Shown here: one piece after another, positions 53,051 to 63,694 of the stretch
Position numbering within the stretch: the stretch's first letter is position 1
Layout of the letters: each line of letters begins with the position of its first letter
Assembly: GCA_032718565.1 (NCBI GenBank)
Contig: JAVGVS010000779.1
Location: 41,065 to 105,064, forward strand
Direction: 5' to 3'
Length of the DNA: 64,000 nucleotides
Source: Distichodus sexfasciatus
Taxonomy: Eukaryota; Chordata; Actinopteri; Characiformes; Distichodontidae
Position numbers and translations under genes: made by a program
The notes under the pieces: model-generated
What the model was told of the DNA's origin: nothing
Seen by the model: only the letters and a program-made list of their open reading frames with translations
Database searches by the model: none

Positions 53051-55593
53051 GGCCCATTATATCAGTTAGGAGGTTACTGATGCTTAAAGTTGGCAAAAAA
53101 ACATGATGATAATTAGCGTAGGGATTAGGGAGTTGCCTCATATGATTGGCTCAAGTTCCAGACCGGTAGGGGCACCTAACATAACCTAACGTGATGTCAC
53201 CGTTTCGCTGCCAGCTGCTCCAACTTTGTTAATGTTTTCTGAGCAGATGTGTTCAATATAGATGTCAGTTGCTGAAACCTCATCAATGATCTTGCCTTCT
53301 ACTGAATCAGGTTTGAGTGGTCGATTGGTCAGGTTTGATTGGTCAGGTTTGATGATTTGATTGGTTAGGTTTGATGATTTGATTGGTCAGGTTTGATTAG
53401 TCGATTGATCAGTTTTGATTAGTCGATTGGTCAGATTTGATGGTTTGATTGGTCAGGTTTGATGATTTGATTGGTCAGGTTTGATTAGTCGATTGGTCAG
53501 GTTTGATTGGTCAGGTTTGATGGTTTGATTGGTCGATTGGTCAGGTTTGATGATTTGATTGGTCTGCTCCAACTTTGTTTATGTTTTCTGAGCAGATGTG
53601 TTCAATATAGATGTCAGTTGCTGAAAGCTCATCAATGATCTTGCCTTCTACTGTAGTTGCAAATGATGATTGCATGTCAAGACCGGACTCATAAAGGCAC
53701 TGACCAAATACATTTAGCAAAAGAGTCATAATGCGCACAATATATAATGTCATAAAATCATCAAGATATATGTACACATGCCCTGGAGAGACTGGCATCG
53801 CCAAGTTAATTGTCCCGTAACAAACTCGCCTCAGAAGCGTAGCAAAGCAAGCGTAGAGAATTACCATCCTCTCCCGAGACTAGTGTAATTGTGAGTAAAG
53901 TCCCGAATGCCACTTCAGCGTTAGGAGAGCTGTTTTAAAAAGTTGAGGACACGAGCCGCCGTATATACGCCACTCAACAATCTGGAAGTCAATTTACAGG
54001 CGTCAGTCTGTCAGAGTGGCACGCGGTGTAATGTGCTGTTTCTCATTTCGTCATCTGTCATTTTGCTGTAGAACACACTCTATATGACCTCTGTAAAGAG
54101 TAGAGTTTATAAACGGTCTGTTCTGGGTAAAGCTGCATTTTCTCCCCTAATTGGCTGATGTCATTATTACATTTCTATAAAATTCCACAACTGTTCTTAA
54201 TGAAGCGAAGAGAAATAAGGAGAGACTGGGTTTGTGAAAGTTGCTAAAATTAAATTACCACTAACAAATATTTCTACAATATTACTGGTTGATCGTGTAG
54301 TTAATGAGGCTTCGCTCCAGATGATTAACTATTAATTTTTATTTTTGTTTATTATCAGGTCTTTTGGGAGGATTTTCATGGTTTTGTAGTTACATCTTTA
54401 TAACAAGTTTAATTCTAAGTGCAACAGATGAAAGAATTTTCAACATTTGCTGAAGATATGTTCCCGTATTTCTCCTTTATTTTTACACTCGCGGTGTAGA
54501 TCAGTGACACTAATGTTCTTTGAGTCTGACCCTTTAGCCTCGCTGACCTTTAAAGAAATTATCTTGTGGCTTCCAGACATTTATTTATTGCGCTGGAACT
54601 CTGCACCATTAGAAAAATCCCAAACGGCGGCGTCTCCCGGCTGATCAAAAAATAAAGGTGTCGGGAGGCGGCAGACAGGAAAGTAAATTATTAACAAAGT
54701 CCAGCAGATTATTGGCAGAAGAGTTGGGAATTGGGAGTTGTGGCACAGGCTTCTGTCCAGCTTCTTTCCTAGCTGACCTGTGTGTCGTTCATTCATTTGT
54801 GTGGTTTATCACATTAAAAACCCCAAAATGCACTGCAGGATTCTAAAACCAAAATGAATAAACGTTGTTTTGCGAAACATGGAGAACATTGTGCACAAGT
54901 ATATGACACAGAAGTGACTTGTGTCAGTATTAGGGCTGCAGCTATTTTGATCAGTCCATTAGTCAGTTTTCATTGGTCAGGTTTGATTGGTCAAGTTTGT
55001 TTAGTCAGTTGGTCAGGTTTGATTGGTTTGATTGGTCAAGTTTGATTAGTTGATTGGTCAGATTTGATTGGTCAGGTTTGATTAGTTGATTGGTCAGGTT
55101 TGATTGGTTTGATTGGTCAAGTTTGATTGATTGGTCAGGTTTGATGGTTTGATTGGTCAGGTTTGATGATTTGATTGGTCAGGTTTGATTGGTCAGGTTT
55201 GATGGTTTGATTGGTCAGGTTTGATTGGTCAGGTTTGATGGTTTGATTGGTCAGGTTTGATGATTTGATTGGTCAGGTTTGATTGGTCAGGTTTGATTAG
55301 TCGATTGGTCAGGGTGTGAAGCACAGTGAGAGTCACATTATATAATATGGTATCGTGATGAAACTTGGTCTCCACTGCTACATCTCACCGCTGCGAGTGA
55401 ACTTCTTACTCAGCTGCAGGTGATCTTCTCTTGACCTTTTGTTCTGATGTTGTCTTGGCATTAACATGCGGGGCGTGTGTGTGTGTGTGTGTACAGTGGG
55501 AATCACTCGTGCAGTGCTGGCAGCTTGAAGTACAACGACACTGATCCGTGCTGGGGGCCTGTGAGGAGGAAAGATGCCTACAGAGTGTTTCTG
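37152..55593 (+). CDS. tmem104: TMEM104 (SLC38/AAAP-like membrane protein), N-terminal 205 codons, partial at right edge
   Basis: Multi-pass membrane protein of the amino acid/polyamine transporter-like group; substrate not established from sequence. Coding exons: 37152-37196, 40023-40144, 40328-40409, 41544-41640, 41756-41827, 51381-51480, 55497-55593, all GT-AG and phase-compatible, 205 codons without a break. It starts MAGGITETGEPYSPS, then VGFVYMFNLIVGTGALTMPK (first membrane segment), SLALICFLAFMSYMTTTFVI (second), EAMAAANAQIRWKRREQEE, an acidic Ser-rich loop (KDSDSSSDYSDDE), VEMGQMASMFFNK, FYLCLIVYLYGDLAIYAAAV (third) and a Cys-containing loop with two N-glycosylation sequons (NHS, NDT) ending DAYRVFL. 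About 290 residues with the remaining membrane segments lie beyond base 64000; no further exon was found in the last 8.4 kb. Introns 5-7 are large and full of tandem repeats. Confidence 0.92.
38040..38181 (+). repeat. tRNA-derived SINE split by a hAT insertion
   Basis: GATGGTTGTGTAACGGTTAG, GTAAAGTTACCACTGAGGTA, GAGCAAGGTACCGTCCCC and CCCACTGTTCCTTCATG. The text resumes after the hAT element at 39023 (CTTGCACCCATAGTTCC). Confidence 0.65.
38190..39022 (+). mobile_element. hAT-type MITE, family B, 833 bp, perfect 8-bp target duplication
   Basis: Starts TAGAGCTGAAACGATTATTC and ends ATTTGTTGCAGCCCTA. CTTGCACC flanks it on both sides (38182-38189, 39023-39030). Interior related to 13636-14307. 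Lies in tmem104 intron 2. Confidence 0.87.
40444..40894 (+). mobile_element. CACTG-type (CMC/EnSpm-like) MITE, 451 bp
   Basis: Starts CACTGCAAAAAATCAGTG and ends TTCATTTTTTGCAGTG, flanked by TA on both sides. The AAGAAA/TTTCTT-rich interior is typical of this teleost repeat. Lies in tmem104 intron 4, 35 bp after exon 4. Confidence 0.75.
40920..41340. repeat. TCTG/CTCT-rich low-complexity tract (tmem104 intron 4)
   Basis: Irregular pyrimidine-rich repeats (TGTCTGTCT, CTCTCTG) between the CACTG element and exon 5. Long frames on both strands here are compositional. Confidence 0.8.
43150..43764 (+). mobile_element. MITE with TGACCCTCCACGGC termini, 615 bp
   Basis: TGACCCTCCACGGCAAAACC at the left and GGTTTTGCCGTGGAGGGTCA at the right are perfect inverted repeats of 20 bp or more. 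A second copy in the opposite orientation ends at 58196. Confidence 0.85.
43848..44010. repeat. GGAT-type tandem repeat
   Basis: ATGGATGGATGGATGGATGG core with variants (GGACAGGTAGATGG, GGGCGGGCGGGTGG). Same motif class as 49408-50470. Confidence 0.85.
46085..46640 (+). repeat. tRNA-derived SINE interrupted by another repeat
   Basis: The head GATGGTGGTGTAACAGTAGG ... CAGAAGGTCACGTAGGC (46085-46150) and body ACTGAGGTACCTGGCGAGG ... GCAGAGGTCACATTTTG (46510-46640) are separated by about 330 bp ending CGATACTCCAGCCCTA (46480), which looks like a hAT-type terminus. The left end of the insert was not resolved. Confidence 0.6.
49337..49415 (+). repeat. 79-bp direct repeat, left flank of the GGAT array
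   Basis: GGTTGTATCATCCAGCTCTA ... GAGCCAAGATG; matches 50358-50436 with about eight mismatches. Confidence 0.85.
49408..50470. repeat. GGATGG/GGAGGGATGGCAGGAT minisatellite, about 1.06 kb
   Basis: Imprecise repeats of GGATGGAGGGATGGCAGGAT, GGATGAGAGGATGGATGG and GGTGGGATGG, strongly purine-biased on the plus strand. The motif has little stop potential on the minus strand, so open frames of 267 and 353 codons rich in Ser, Pro and His appear there without being genes. Confidence 0.9.
50358..50436 (+). repeat. 79-bp direct repeat, right flank of the GGAT array
   Basis: GGTTGTATCGTCCAGCTCTA ... GAGCCAAGATG, second copy of 49337-49415; followed by a little more GGAT repeat. Confidence 0.85.
50775..51155. 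repeat. Pyrimidine-rich (TTTCTC)n low-complexity tract
   Basis: CT-rich with few purines, irregular TTTCTCTCACTC units, 230 bp before the acceptor of tmem104 exon 7 (51381). Confidence 0.8.
52060..52210 (+). repeat. tRNA-derived SINE (tmem104 intron 7)
   Basis: TCAGTTGGTGGTGTAGGGTG, a GTTCAAGTCCC B box, GGTAAAGGTACCACTGAGGT and GTGTTCACAATGACAAATAA. Confidence 0.7.
53215..53304 (+). repeat. 90-bp direct repeat, left flank of the first GGTCAGGTTTGAT array
   Basis: CTGCTCCAACTTTGTTAATG ... GATCTTGCCTTCTACTG; matches 53564-53653 with only about two to three mismatches. Confidence 0.9.
53305..53563. repeat. GGTCAGGTTTGAT minisatellite, first array
   Basis: Tandem variants of GGTCAGGTTTGATGATTTGA and GGTCAGGTTTGATTAGTCGA. 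Same unit as 54955-55312. Confidence 0.9.
53564..53653 (+). repeat. 90-bp direct repeat, right flank of the first GGTCAGGTTTGAT array
   Basis: Second copy of 53215-53304; the sequences diverge right after TTCTACTG. Confidence 0.9.
54955..55312. repeat. GGTCAGGTTTGAT minisatellite, second array
   Basis: Same variable units as 53305-53563, 1.4 kb away in the same orientation. No copy of the 90-bp flank was seen here; the left edge instead follows a hAT-like piece (TATTAGGGCTGCAGCTATTT). Confidence 0.9.
55475..55496 (+). repeat. (GT)9 microsatellite forming the 3' splice site tract of tmem104 exon 8
   Basis: Nine GT units followed by ACAG; exon starts at 55497. Third such acceptor in the window. 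Confidence 0.9.
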
Positions 55594-56285
55594 GTGAGTC
55601 TGACACGCAAACCTCTCTTCCTCTCTCCCACCAGGTGAGCTGGTGCTTCCTCCTGTCCTCATTACTGACCGTTTAAATGAGAACATGCACAGTCTCACTT
55701 GGACACACATTAAGTTGATTGACATGAGCTGCGGAGGATCTTAATGATTTTACTCAAAAACACCCTCATGTAAATCCCTTTCTGCAGGAAACCGTCGTAC
55801 ACGCGTCACGGGAATGAAGTGCAGAGTATCTACACGTAGTTTGTAATTAGCTCTCTAGTTTTGTCGTTACGCAGATTTAGAACCTGCTGCAGCAGCAGCA
55901 GCAGCGAGGCCGGCGATTTCCACAGCCTTTCTGAATTTACGTTTGTGTTTTCACGCGTAACTTTTAAGCGAAACTCATCTCATATCCGTACACATGGGTT
56001 TGCTGTCGTAAATTACGTTAATGCGTTTGTTTTACGGTAAGAGAAGCTTAAATCTGGCGCTCAAGTGAATTGGAGATTTTTTGTAAGTTGTTGTGGATGG
56101 AGCGAGAGGATAATAAATGAAAACGAGTGTGGAGAGAAGAAGAGGAAGTGAGACTGGAAAGTGATATAGACTTTGGTTTATTCTCTGTGAATACGATAAA
56201 TAACCAACCTTTAGAAACACGCTTTTTTGCTCTTTGTTAACCGTTATCTGCCATCATTATTGCTATTAGTAAGCATAAGGGTGTG

Positions 56286-56690
56286 ACGAGGCACTCGGTT
56301 CAGGAGACGAGACGAGACTGGGTTCATCAGAACAAGCTGAGACAATACACAAGATTGGGTTCGTGAGAATGAGATGAGACGATGCGCAGGATTATGTTCA
56401 CGAGAACGAGACGATTCGCGAGATTGGGTTCACGAGGACGAGACGATTCGCGAGATTGGGTTCACGAGGATGAGACGATTCGCGAGATTGGGTTCACGAG
56501 GACGAGGCGATTAGCGAGATTGGGTTCACGAGTACGACATGATTAGCGAGATTGGGTTCACGAGAACGAGACGATGCATGAGCCTGGGGTCATGGGAAAC
56601 GAGATGAGACGATACGCAAGAGTTCTAACGATTTATGAGAATAAGATGATACACGAGACTGTGTCCACAGGAATGAGATGAGACGATACC
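56286..56690. repeat. 32-bp minisatellite (GAGATTGGGTTCACGAG)n
   Basis: Central units are 32 bp, built from ACGAGACGATTCGCGAGATT and GGGTTCACGAGG; outer units are degenerate. Each unit carries CpGs. Confidence 0.85.
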
Positions 56691-57767
56691 CCCTGGACTT
56701 GAGACATAGAATTTAACGTTGACTGCATTTACTACGAATTGTCTAAAATGTGCCGGCGCTCTCTTGTGAGGAGGCTTCACCCCACGAGTGTGATGTTCAC
56801 AGCGCCAGTATCTCAACGAGGCTTTAGTGAAGAAAGAGGGAAGATTAAGAGGCGATTATGCCGTGGCCGTAATCCCAACGCGGACGTCTGTCAGCGACAC
56901 GAAGATAGAGGAAGAGAGCAGTGTCAGATCCCCTGACGGACATGTGAGTGATGGACATGTATCTGAAGCTCGGAGTGAACCGATGCCCCTTAAAGGCTGA
57001 AACCTCCAGACGTCTCCTCACAGTCTCACTCACTCAGACTCGTCCTGCACTCAGATAACAGGCTTTAATCACAACCTCCACCACGTCGTAATTAGCTGAT
57101 CATCGTTGTTAAAAGCTTCAAAATATATTTGTAATGACCGAGTTGTCAGCAGTGGTTTCATGAAGTTCTCTCCGAGGGGAAATCCAGAGCTTTCCAACCG
57201 CTATCATCTGTCTTATTTTTATTATTTTGTTTAGCTTTTGAGACTACAACAGTGTATAAGGGTCACTGTAAATACTGGATTTGTTGTGAATTTGCATTTT
57301 AAAAAATCCTGACAAATTGTGATTTAATTTTCTTGATTTAAATTTAGGCTATAATCCTCTGAGATTTATTTTAAATTTAGAAGAACCAAATGTTGGATAT
57401 TTGCTGAGATTAAAAAAAAATAAAATTTGCAAGAAGAAAGACAAATTTCCCAAAAGGGGGAATTTTTCTACTTACTCATGGTTTTGGATTCACCTTAATC
57501 TTTATTTGCATTGCATTTTTGGCTTCTTTTTCCAAAGAGTAAAACAATCTTCATTTTATCTTAATCTTGATCCTTAACCTTTAAAAGCCTGAGAGAATCT
57601 GGGGTGTTTTCCCACCTTGGTTTTTAGGCTTATTCTAGTGAGTGTGTAGAAGTTCTCCACACATGCTTTATGTTGTTGTGTTCAGGACGTCCTGCTCTAC
57701 TCAGATTTGTCATAGTTTGATGTGTAAATGTTGACACTGTCTTGAAATCAGCTCATTTCTGATTAAA

Positions 57768-58196
57768 ATTAACCTGTAGAAATTGTTTTTAGTTGTAATT
57801 AGTATAAAAGTTTTACGGTAAATCCACTGGTTGACTAGCGTGAAGATATTTCTGCGGAATCCATCTCCGTCTCCCGAGTTCAGTTAACCTAACGCAGGTG
57901 GGCTATCCGTGTGGCTGTGAATGCAGCGTAGGCTAGCGTAAATGCAAACGTAGCCGCGACCGCACCAAGCGTCTGTGAGTGCTACGGCGATAGTCAACTT
58001 CGACTGCAGATTTCTCCGTTTCTCACTTGGCGTGACAGGAGAAACCCGACTCCTTTGAATGTTGATATCTCAGTCATATGTCGTCCCATTCGTTCCATAT
58101 AGGTATCGTTTTGAAGCTTGATTTATGCCCTTTCATGAAAACATAACTCAATTTTGAAAATTTGTGACAAGCCACTGGTTTTGCCGTGGAGGGTCA
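57768..58196 (-). mobile_element. MITE with TGACCCTCCACGGC terminus, partial, inverted relative to 43150
   Basis: Ends GGTTTTGCCGTGGAGGGTCA at 58196; interior AAATCCACTGGTTGACTAGC, GGAGAAACCCGACTC and TTGATATCTCAGTCATAT are the reverse complement of 43150-43764 text. The other terminus is missing or degenerate. Confidence 0.7.
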
Positions 58197-59159
58197 CTTA
58201 TACAATAAGTTATATAATAACATCATGCATTTTTATATTTATTTTTTAGTCTAACATTATAGAATGTAAAAAATATTCTCTGATTAATGGAAAATGAAGA
58301 AATACTGGAGTTTCGGTGATTTTTCAGCATTTGGACTCATTGGACTCTGAGTCCCGTCTCAACACGTACAGGGGGCTGCAGCGGCCAAACTTGATTAGAA
58401 ACCATTGCTTTGCTTTGCCCACACACCGATATCAGCCAATTATACCACATTCCGCATTTTACAACGGATTCCATTTTATTTGTTGAATTCCGCGATTCCG
58501 TCCGCGTTTTCCGCACCGCGCAAATCATAGAGCCCTAGTTAAACCAGTTTCCTCCTGGATCAGTAAAGATTTCTTATTCTGATTCAGATTCAAAATCTCA
58601 CAAATGTGTGATAGCAGAAACAAGCAATGCAAAGAAGTAGATTGACGGTGTTCTTGACACTAGAGCCAGATATTTGAATCAGTATCGGACCGGTATCTGA
58701 TATCGGCGTGGGATCGGCTCATCCCCAGTCGGAATCGGGCGTAGTTCGCGTCTTTGTGACATTAGCTTGGTTCACATGCCCTAAATCTTGAGCTTTTGTT
58801 TAAACCCAAATAACGAACCCAAACTTATTGTGTCCCTAAATTTGCCGTCCTTTTCTCCTTGTGCCGCGTTACTGACGTTCCCTCTCCCCCTTCATCACCA
58901 TGCCGCCGCTGTCTTTTGTTTTAGCCGCGCAACAGCTGACAAGCTATATTTAGAGCTGGGGCTCAACAGCTGTCCCTGAGCACAACTATTTTTACCTTCT
59001 GACCCTAAACTCACTCAGGCAACTTCACTCAGCTTCTGGACACACACACACACACACAAACTTGTACAACCATCTTTGTGGGGACGTTCCATAGACTCCC
59101 ATAATGACTAGATGTATATAATTCTACAGCTAACCGTAATCTTAACCTTATAGCATATA

Positions 59160-59402
59160 AAAGTGAGTGATTATTTGTCATTGTGAACACGCCACAGCAC
59201 AGCACACAGTGCACTACAACCAAATGTGACCTCTGCGTTTAACCCATCCGTGAAGGAGCAGTGGGCAGCACCCGGGGAGCAGTGCTTGGAGACAGACGGT
59301 ACCTTGCTCATGAGTACCTCAGTGGTACCTTTACTGGTCCTGGGATTCGAACCTGCGACCCTCTGATCACGGGGTGAACACCCTACTGTTACGCCACCAA
59401 CT
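59160..59402 (-). repeat. tRNA-derived SINE, best preserved copy
   Basis: Minus strand reads TTGGTGGCGTAACAGTAGGG (A box region), GATCAGAGGGTCGCAGG, a perfect B box GGTTCGAATCC, then GGTAAAGG-type body and the GCAGTGGGC/GCACTGTGTGC tail. Not a tRNA gene: no acceptor stem and the body continues past the B box. Confidence 0.8.
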
Positions 59403-60954
59403 GACCAACCTAAACCCTTAACCTCAGTAACCAAATGCACATCTTTTACCTCTTAGTTTCTTAAATGAAACATACACATTTTCTATAAAGTCATATTTCC
59501 TCATGGTCACCTCTTAAATGTTCCCACAAAGCCCCAAAAAAACAAATAAAGGTGATTTTAGGGGACAAAAAATGCCCAAAAAGATCCCCGCAGTGCATAA
59601 AAACATGGCATACACACACACACACACACAGACGAGAGAGTAAAAACGGCGCTTGCTCTCAGAGTAAGGTGAGGGTCAGTTATCACAGTAGAGACCAGGC
59701 AGTTTTTAAAACAGCCATAATGTCAGATGCCGCAATTCCGTGTCTAAAGCAGACGCTGCCCTTGTTAGAGTTTGACTTCGACAGAGTTTAATTAATTTAT
59801 TTGTTTGTTTTCCAGAGGCGGCTGCACATTTTGCTGACTCCATGCAGGTTTAGATTTAGTGACAAGAAACTAAAGCTGCCTCTGCCGTAGGGCTGAAGAT
59901 TCCGTTAATGCGTTCTCCGGTGTGTGTTCATGTACTGTCTCCTTAAAAACGGCTGAAACCTTTCCAGGAAGCAGTTAGGGGTGGGCGATATATCGAATAT
60001 ACTTGATGCATCTCTGTTTGTTCTGCTTGTGATGTGGGAAGTGACTGTATTGTGAACATCGAGTACAAATCCTCACATCAGTGCTAAACAGACAGCCTGT
60101 ACGTACCACACTTTTGCGTTTTCGCTTCTCTACCCTCTCGAAGCAGAGCGCTCACTCACCCGCCCATCCAGAAAACTCTCGTAGCGCGTTGTTACTTGCT
60201 GGTACAGTACATCTGTGTGTTTTGTTTTTCTCCGGTGAAAATGAAGAGTGATGGTGTCCTCAGCCAGTCAGTTGATAATGGTAATGATAATTGTAAGTTC
60301 AGTAGTGGCAGTAGTTGTGACAATCTGTCGAGGAAGATTAAATATGCGTTTTGTTTCCAGAGACTCTTGAAGTCTTTCTGATGTTATGGGTTAAAGTTAG
60401 GGCTGACCAATTTATCAAAATTAATCGAAACTGACATTCAACATCTCTCACCCTAGCAATCTTGACCATGGTGTTTATTTCAGTATTTTTTTTTGGTTGT
60501 CAGTATTTTCCCCAGTGTGTGTTTATGTGCCGTCTCCCTTTTTCTAGCGTACTTAAATAGAATAATGTAGCACAGTCTCGTCGGTTCGGGTCCGGCCCTG
60601 GCTTTGATCGCTCGTACAGTTGGGCGCGAAGGCGATTTGGTTTTTATTCATCCTCGCTCGCCCAGAGCTCTTAAAAAGATCAATGTGCCGAGATTTCATC
60701 TGCTGCCGATTGATTCCGGCGCCCGGTTCAAAGACTTTCCTCCGGCTTCTCGGAGCGCTGGATTTTCCCGTTAAGTGCCGCCTGGCATTTAAACGCCTCC
60801 ACATCGATCACACTTCGGCCCAAAACCTCTAGCATTGTCTCTCACAGGAGGGAAGTTTGGGAGTTGGAACGACGGTTATTTTTACTCGGGGGGTTGAAAA
60901 AGACTGCAAGCCACCTCTAGGGCCCTTGTGTAATCTGAGTATCTTTTGTTGACA

Positions 60955-61655
60955 TGATTTTCTCTCCGTCCATCTCTCTGTCTGTCTCTCTGTGCGTCTC
61001 TCCGTCTGTTTGTCCGTCTGTCTCTCCACCCACACATCTCCCTGTCTGTCTGCCCGCTTGTCTGTCTCTTCGCCCATCTGTCTCTCTGCCCTTCCTCCTC
61101 CCTTTCTGTCCGTCTCTCCTGCCAGTCTGTCTGTCTCTCTGCCTGTCTGTCTCCCCGCCCGTCCGTCTGTCTCTATGTCTGTCTGTCTGCCTGTCTGTCT
61201 CTGTATCCGTCTCGCCGCCCTTTCTGTCTCTCTCGCCGCCCTTTCTGTCTCTCCCTCTGCCCACCTGTCTCTCCCTCTGCCCGCCTGTCTCCCTCTCTGC
61301 CCGCCTGTCTCTCCAACCCTCTCTCCATCCGCCCATCTGTCTGTCTCTCTATCCGTCTCTCTCTCTGTCCATCTATCCATCCGTCTCTCCACCCGTCTGT
61401 CTCTCCACCTGTCTGTCTCTCCACCTGTCTGTTTGCCCATCTGTCTCTCCTCCCGTCTGTCTCTCCACCTCTCTGTTTGCCCGTCTGTCTCTCCGCCCGT
61501 CTCTCTCTCCACCTGTCTGTTTGCCCGTCTGTCTCTCCACCTGTCTGTTTGCCCATCTGTCTCTCCGCCCGTCTGTCTCTCCGCCCGTCTGTCTCTCCGC
61601 CTGTCTATCTATCTCTCCATCTCTCTGTCTCTGTTATTGTCAGTCTGTCTGCTGA
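60955..61655. repeat. CTGTCTGTCTCTCC-type array, 0.7 kb
   Basis: Variants of CTGTCTGTCTCTCCGCC and CTGTCTGTCTCTCCACC. Long frames on both strands (up to 244 codons) follow from composition. It is followed by (ATT)n near 61660-61680. Confidence 0.9.
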
Positions 61656-62275
61656 ATTATTATTATTATTATTATTATGATTATGATTTCTCTTGTCAGC
61701 ATATGCACTGTACCACTTTATTCTGATATAGATTTTTCCCCTTTGTGTGATCTCATCTCCTTCCTGATGGGCTTGTTTAGAAGAACGCTGCTGCAGACAG
61801 CCTGCTTGAGGAGATGCTGCTTTTAAGCAAGGCTACTTTGATCGTTAAAGTCATTTGGGCCGACAGAGACGACCAGGCGCTTTGCAGGTCTATTTAAATG
61901 GAACATTTACGCTGCCTGTGTTTTGTGGTAATGGACTCTACGTCTCGTCTCGCCGTGTGTGTGTGAGAGTGAAAGTGGGGGAATGTGTGCAGTGAAATGA
62001 AAGATTCTCTCACTAGGTTCCTCATTAAATTAGACGCCACCCTTTCAGCAGCCATCTGCTTCCACACACACACACACACACACTAACATTTTGGGTTAGA
62101 GTTCAGACTCCTCTGTTGTTTGACGGTGTGAGGGGACGCAAAGAACAGGAGATGCAAAGTTTAATAACCACGTTATAAAGTAGGAGCGTAACGATACATC
62201 GACCTACAGCGATACATCAATTCAACCATCAACATCGATCAGACGTCATAAATACGGATTGTAACTAGGGATGCA

Positions 62276-62907
62276 TGATGATATCGGAAAGGAATCGACT
62301 GATAATTGTTTTTTAAGTCATCGGATCGATACTTAGATTTGCCCGATATTTCCAGCTGATGTCTGATGATGCGTTCATTGTACGTGGGAAAGGTAGCGCT
62401 TGAGCCAGACATGTCCAGATTGCGTGTTTGTGTCACTTAGCAAATGCGAGCTCACACATGTGCTGTGTCCCGAGTTGTATACTACCACACTTAATAGTGT
62501 GGTAGGTAAGGTGCTCTTATCATACTTTTCTATGTGGTAGTATGCATCTCAGGAAGTAGCCGGGGTTGTAGCTTAACGGCTCTCTACGGACTAGGTAGTG
62601 CACATGGAGAGTCACATGCGCCCTATGTTACTTGGTAGACTACATAGGGCAGGAAGTGACTTTGTCCTAAAATGTTGTGCACTACGCTGGAAATGCTCCG
62701 CCCTCGCTCCACTCTGCTTTCACGCTCGCTTGACTTGGCGCTGTTGTCAAGAGTTATGGTGCTATTTTTGTGTCAAAATTCTGAGCGTGCAGTGGAGCTT
62801 TAGGGAGCAAAATATCTTGTCTTTATGCGCTCAACTCTGTCTTCCGCATTTATCGGCAAATATAAGTCAGATATTGGCATCGGTAACTCCCGTATCGTAT
62901 GTCCCTA
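62276..62907 (+). mobile_element. Family A hAT-like element, complete copy, 632 bp
   Basis: Starts TAGGGATGCATGATGATATC and ends CGTATCGTATGTCCCTA (inverted TAGGGA). Flanks ATTGTAAC and GTTGTCAG agree at 5 of 8, a weak duplication. Interior matches 5462-5720, 16430-16990, 19120-19830. Confidence 0.65.
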
Positions 62908-63694
62908 GTTGTCAGGGTCAATGACATGATATTATGGGCTGTTTCCCCTTTATAGTTTGATGCAGGTTAAGGTTCGCTCCTTTATTTACTCCTTGTGGTT
63001 CAGTAACAGATGATTTCCATAAAGTGAAAGGAATATGTAAAATTCTATCTCAATTTTAATGGTTATTGTGATATTTTTGAGCGTATTGTCCAGCTGTAAT
63101 TTCACTACAGGAGACCTGAGCTGTGCCATGGCTTTGCCTCATGCTTAATAAAATTAAGATGAAGACTTGGCATGTTGCGTGTGCGGTGGCGACACGCTGG
63201 GTACAATATTGTTCCTTGTTCAGGAAAGCTGGTTATCAGCTCCAAGGACATTGCGGAGTGATGTAATGGCGATGCTCGTCGGGAGGCCGGACCGGACGTG
63301 ATTCTCATGAAAAACCCCCGACCGCCGCTCGCCTTAAAGACCGCTTTGTCATTACGACACGCGGCGGTAATCTGCGCCCAGATCTGTGCGACCTTGGCGA
63401 CGGGGCTGCCACGTCTTCATCCATCTCGTACCCAAGGGTTCCTTCTTCTTTATTGTCTTTTTATTTATTTATTTATTTGATTTTTTTGGGAGCTACAGCG
63501 TCCATATTGCTCAGAGAGGTCCTGTGGGAGCTCCTGACACACGGCCAAGCGGGAAAATCAGAGATATGAAATGAGAGTCGGGGAAAGAAACAAATACATA
63601 TTTTAACTTGATTACGATTCATAAGTTGCTTGTGTTTTGCCGCAGGGTACTACTGTAAGGACGTCTCTCTAAGGGTCTCAGCTTCTTTAACACT

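Noticed and set aside
59360..59402. tRNA-like sequence with perfect B box
   Set aside because: It is the head of a SINE; the body continues in the same orientation and no acceptor stem can be drawn. The same applies to the copies at 7960, 20757 and 21172.
60829..61726. Long overlapping frames on both strands (127-244 codons)
   Set aside because: Produced by the CTGTCTGTCTCTCC array; composition is Ser/Leu/Pro/Cys-Val on one strand and Arg/Glu/Thr/Gly on the other with no protein signature.
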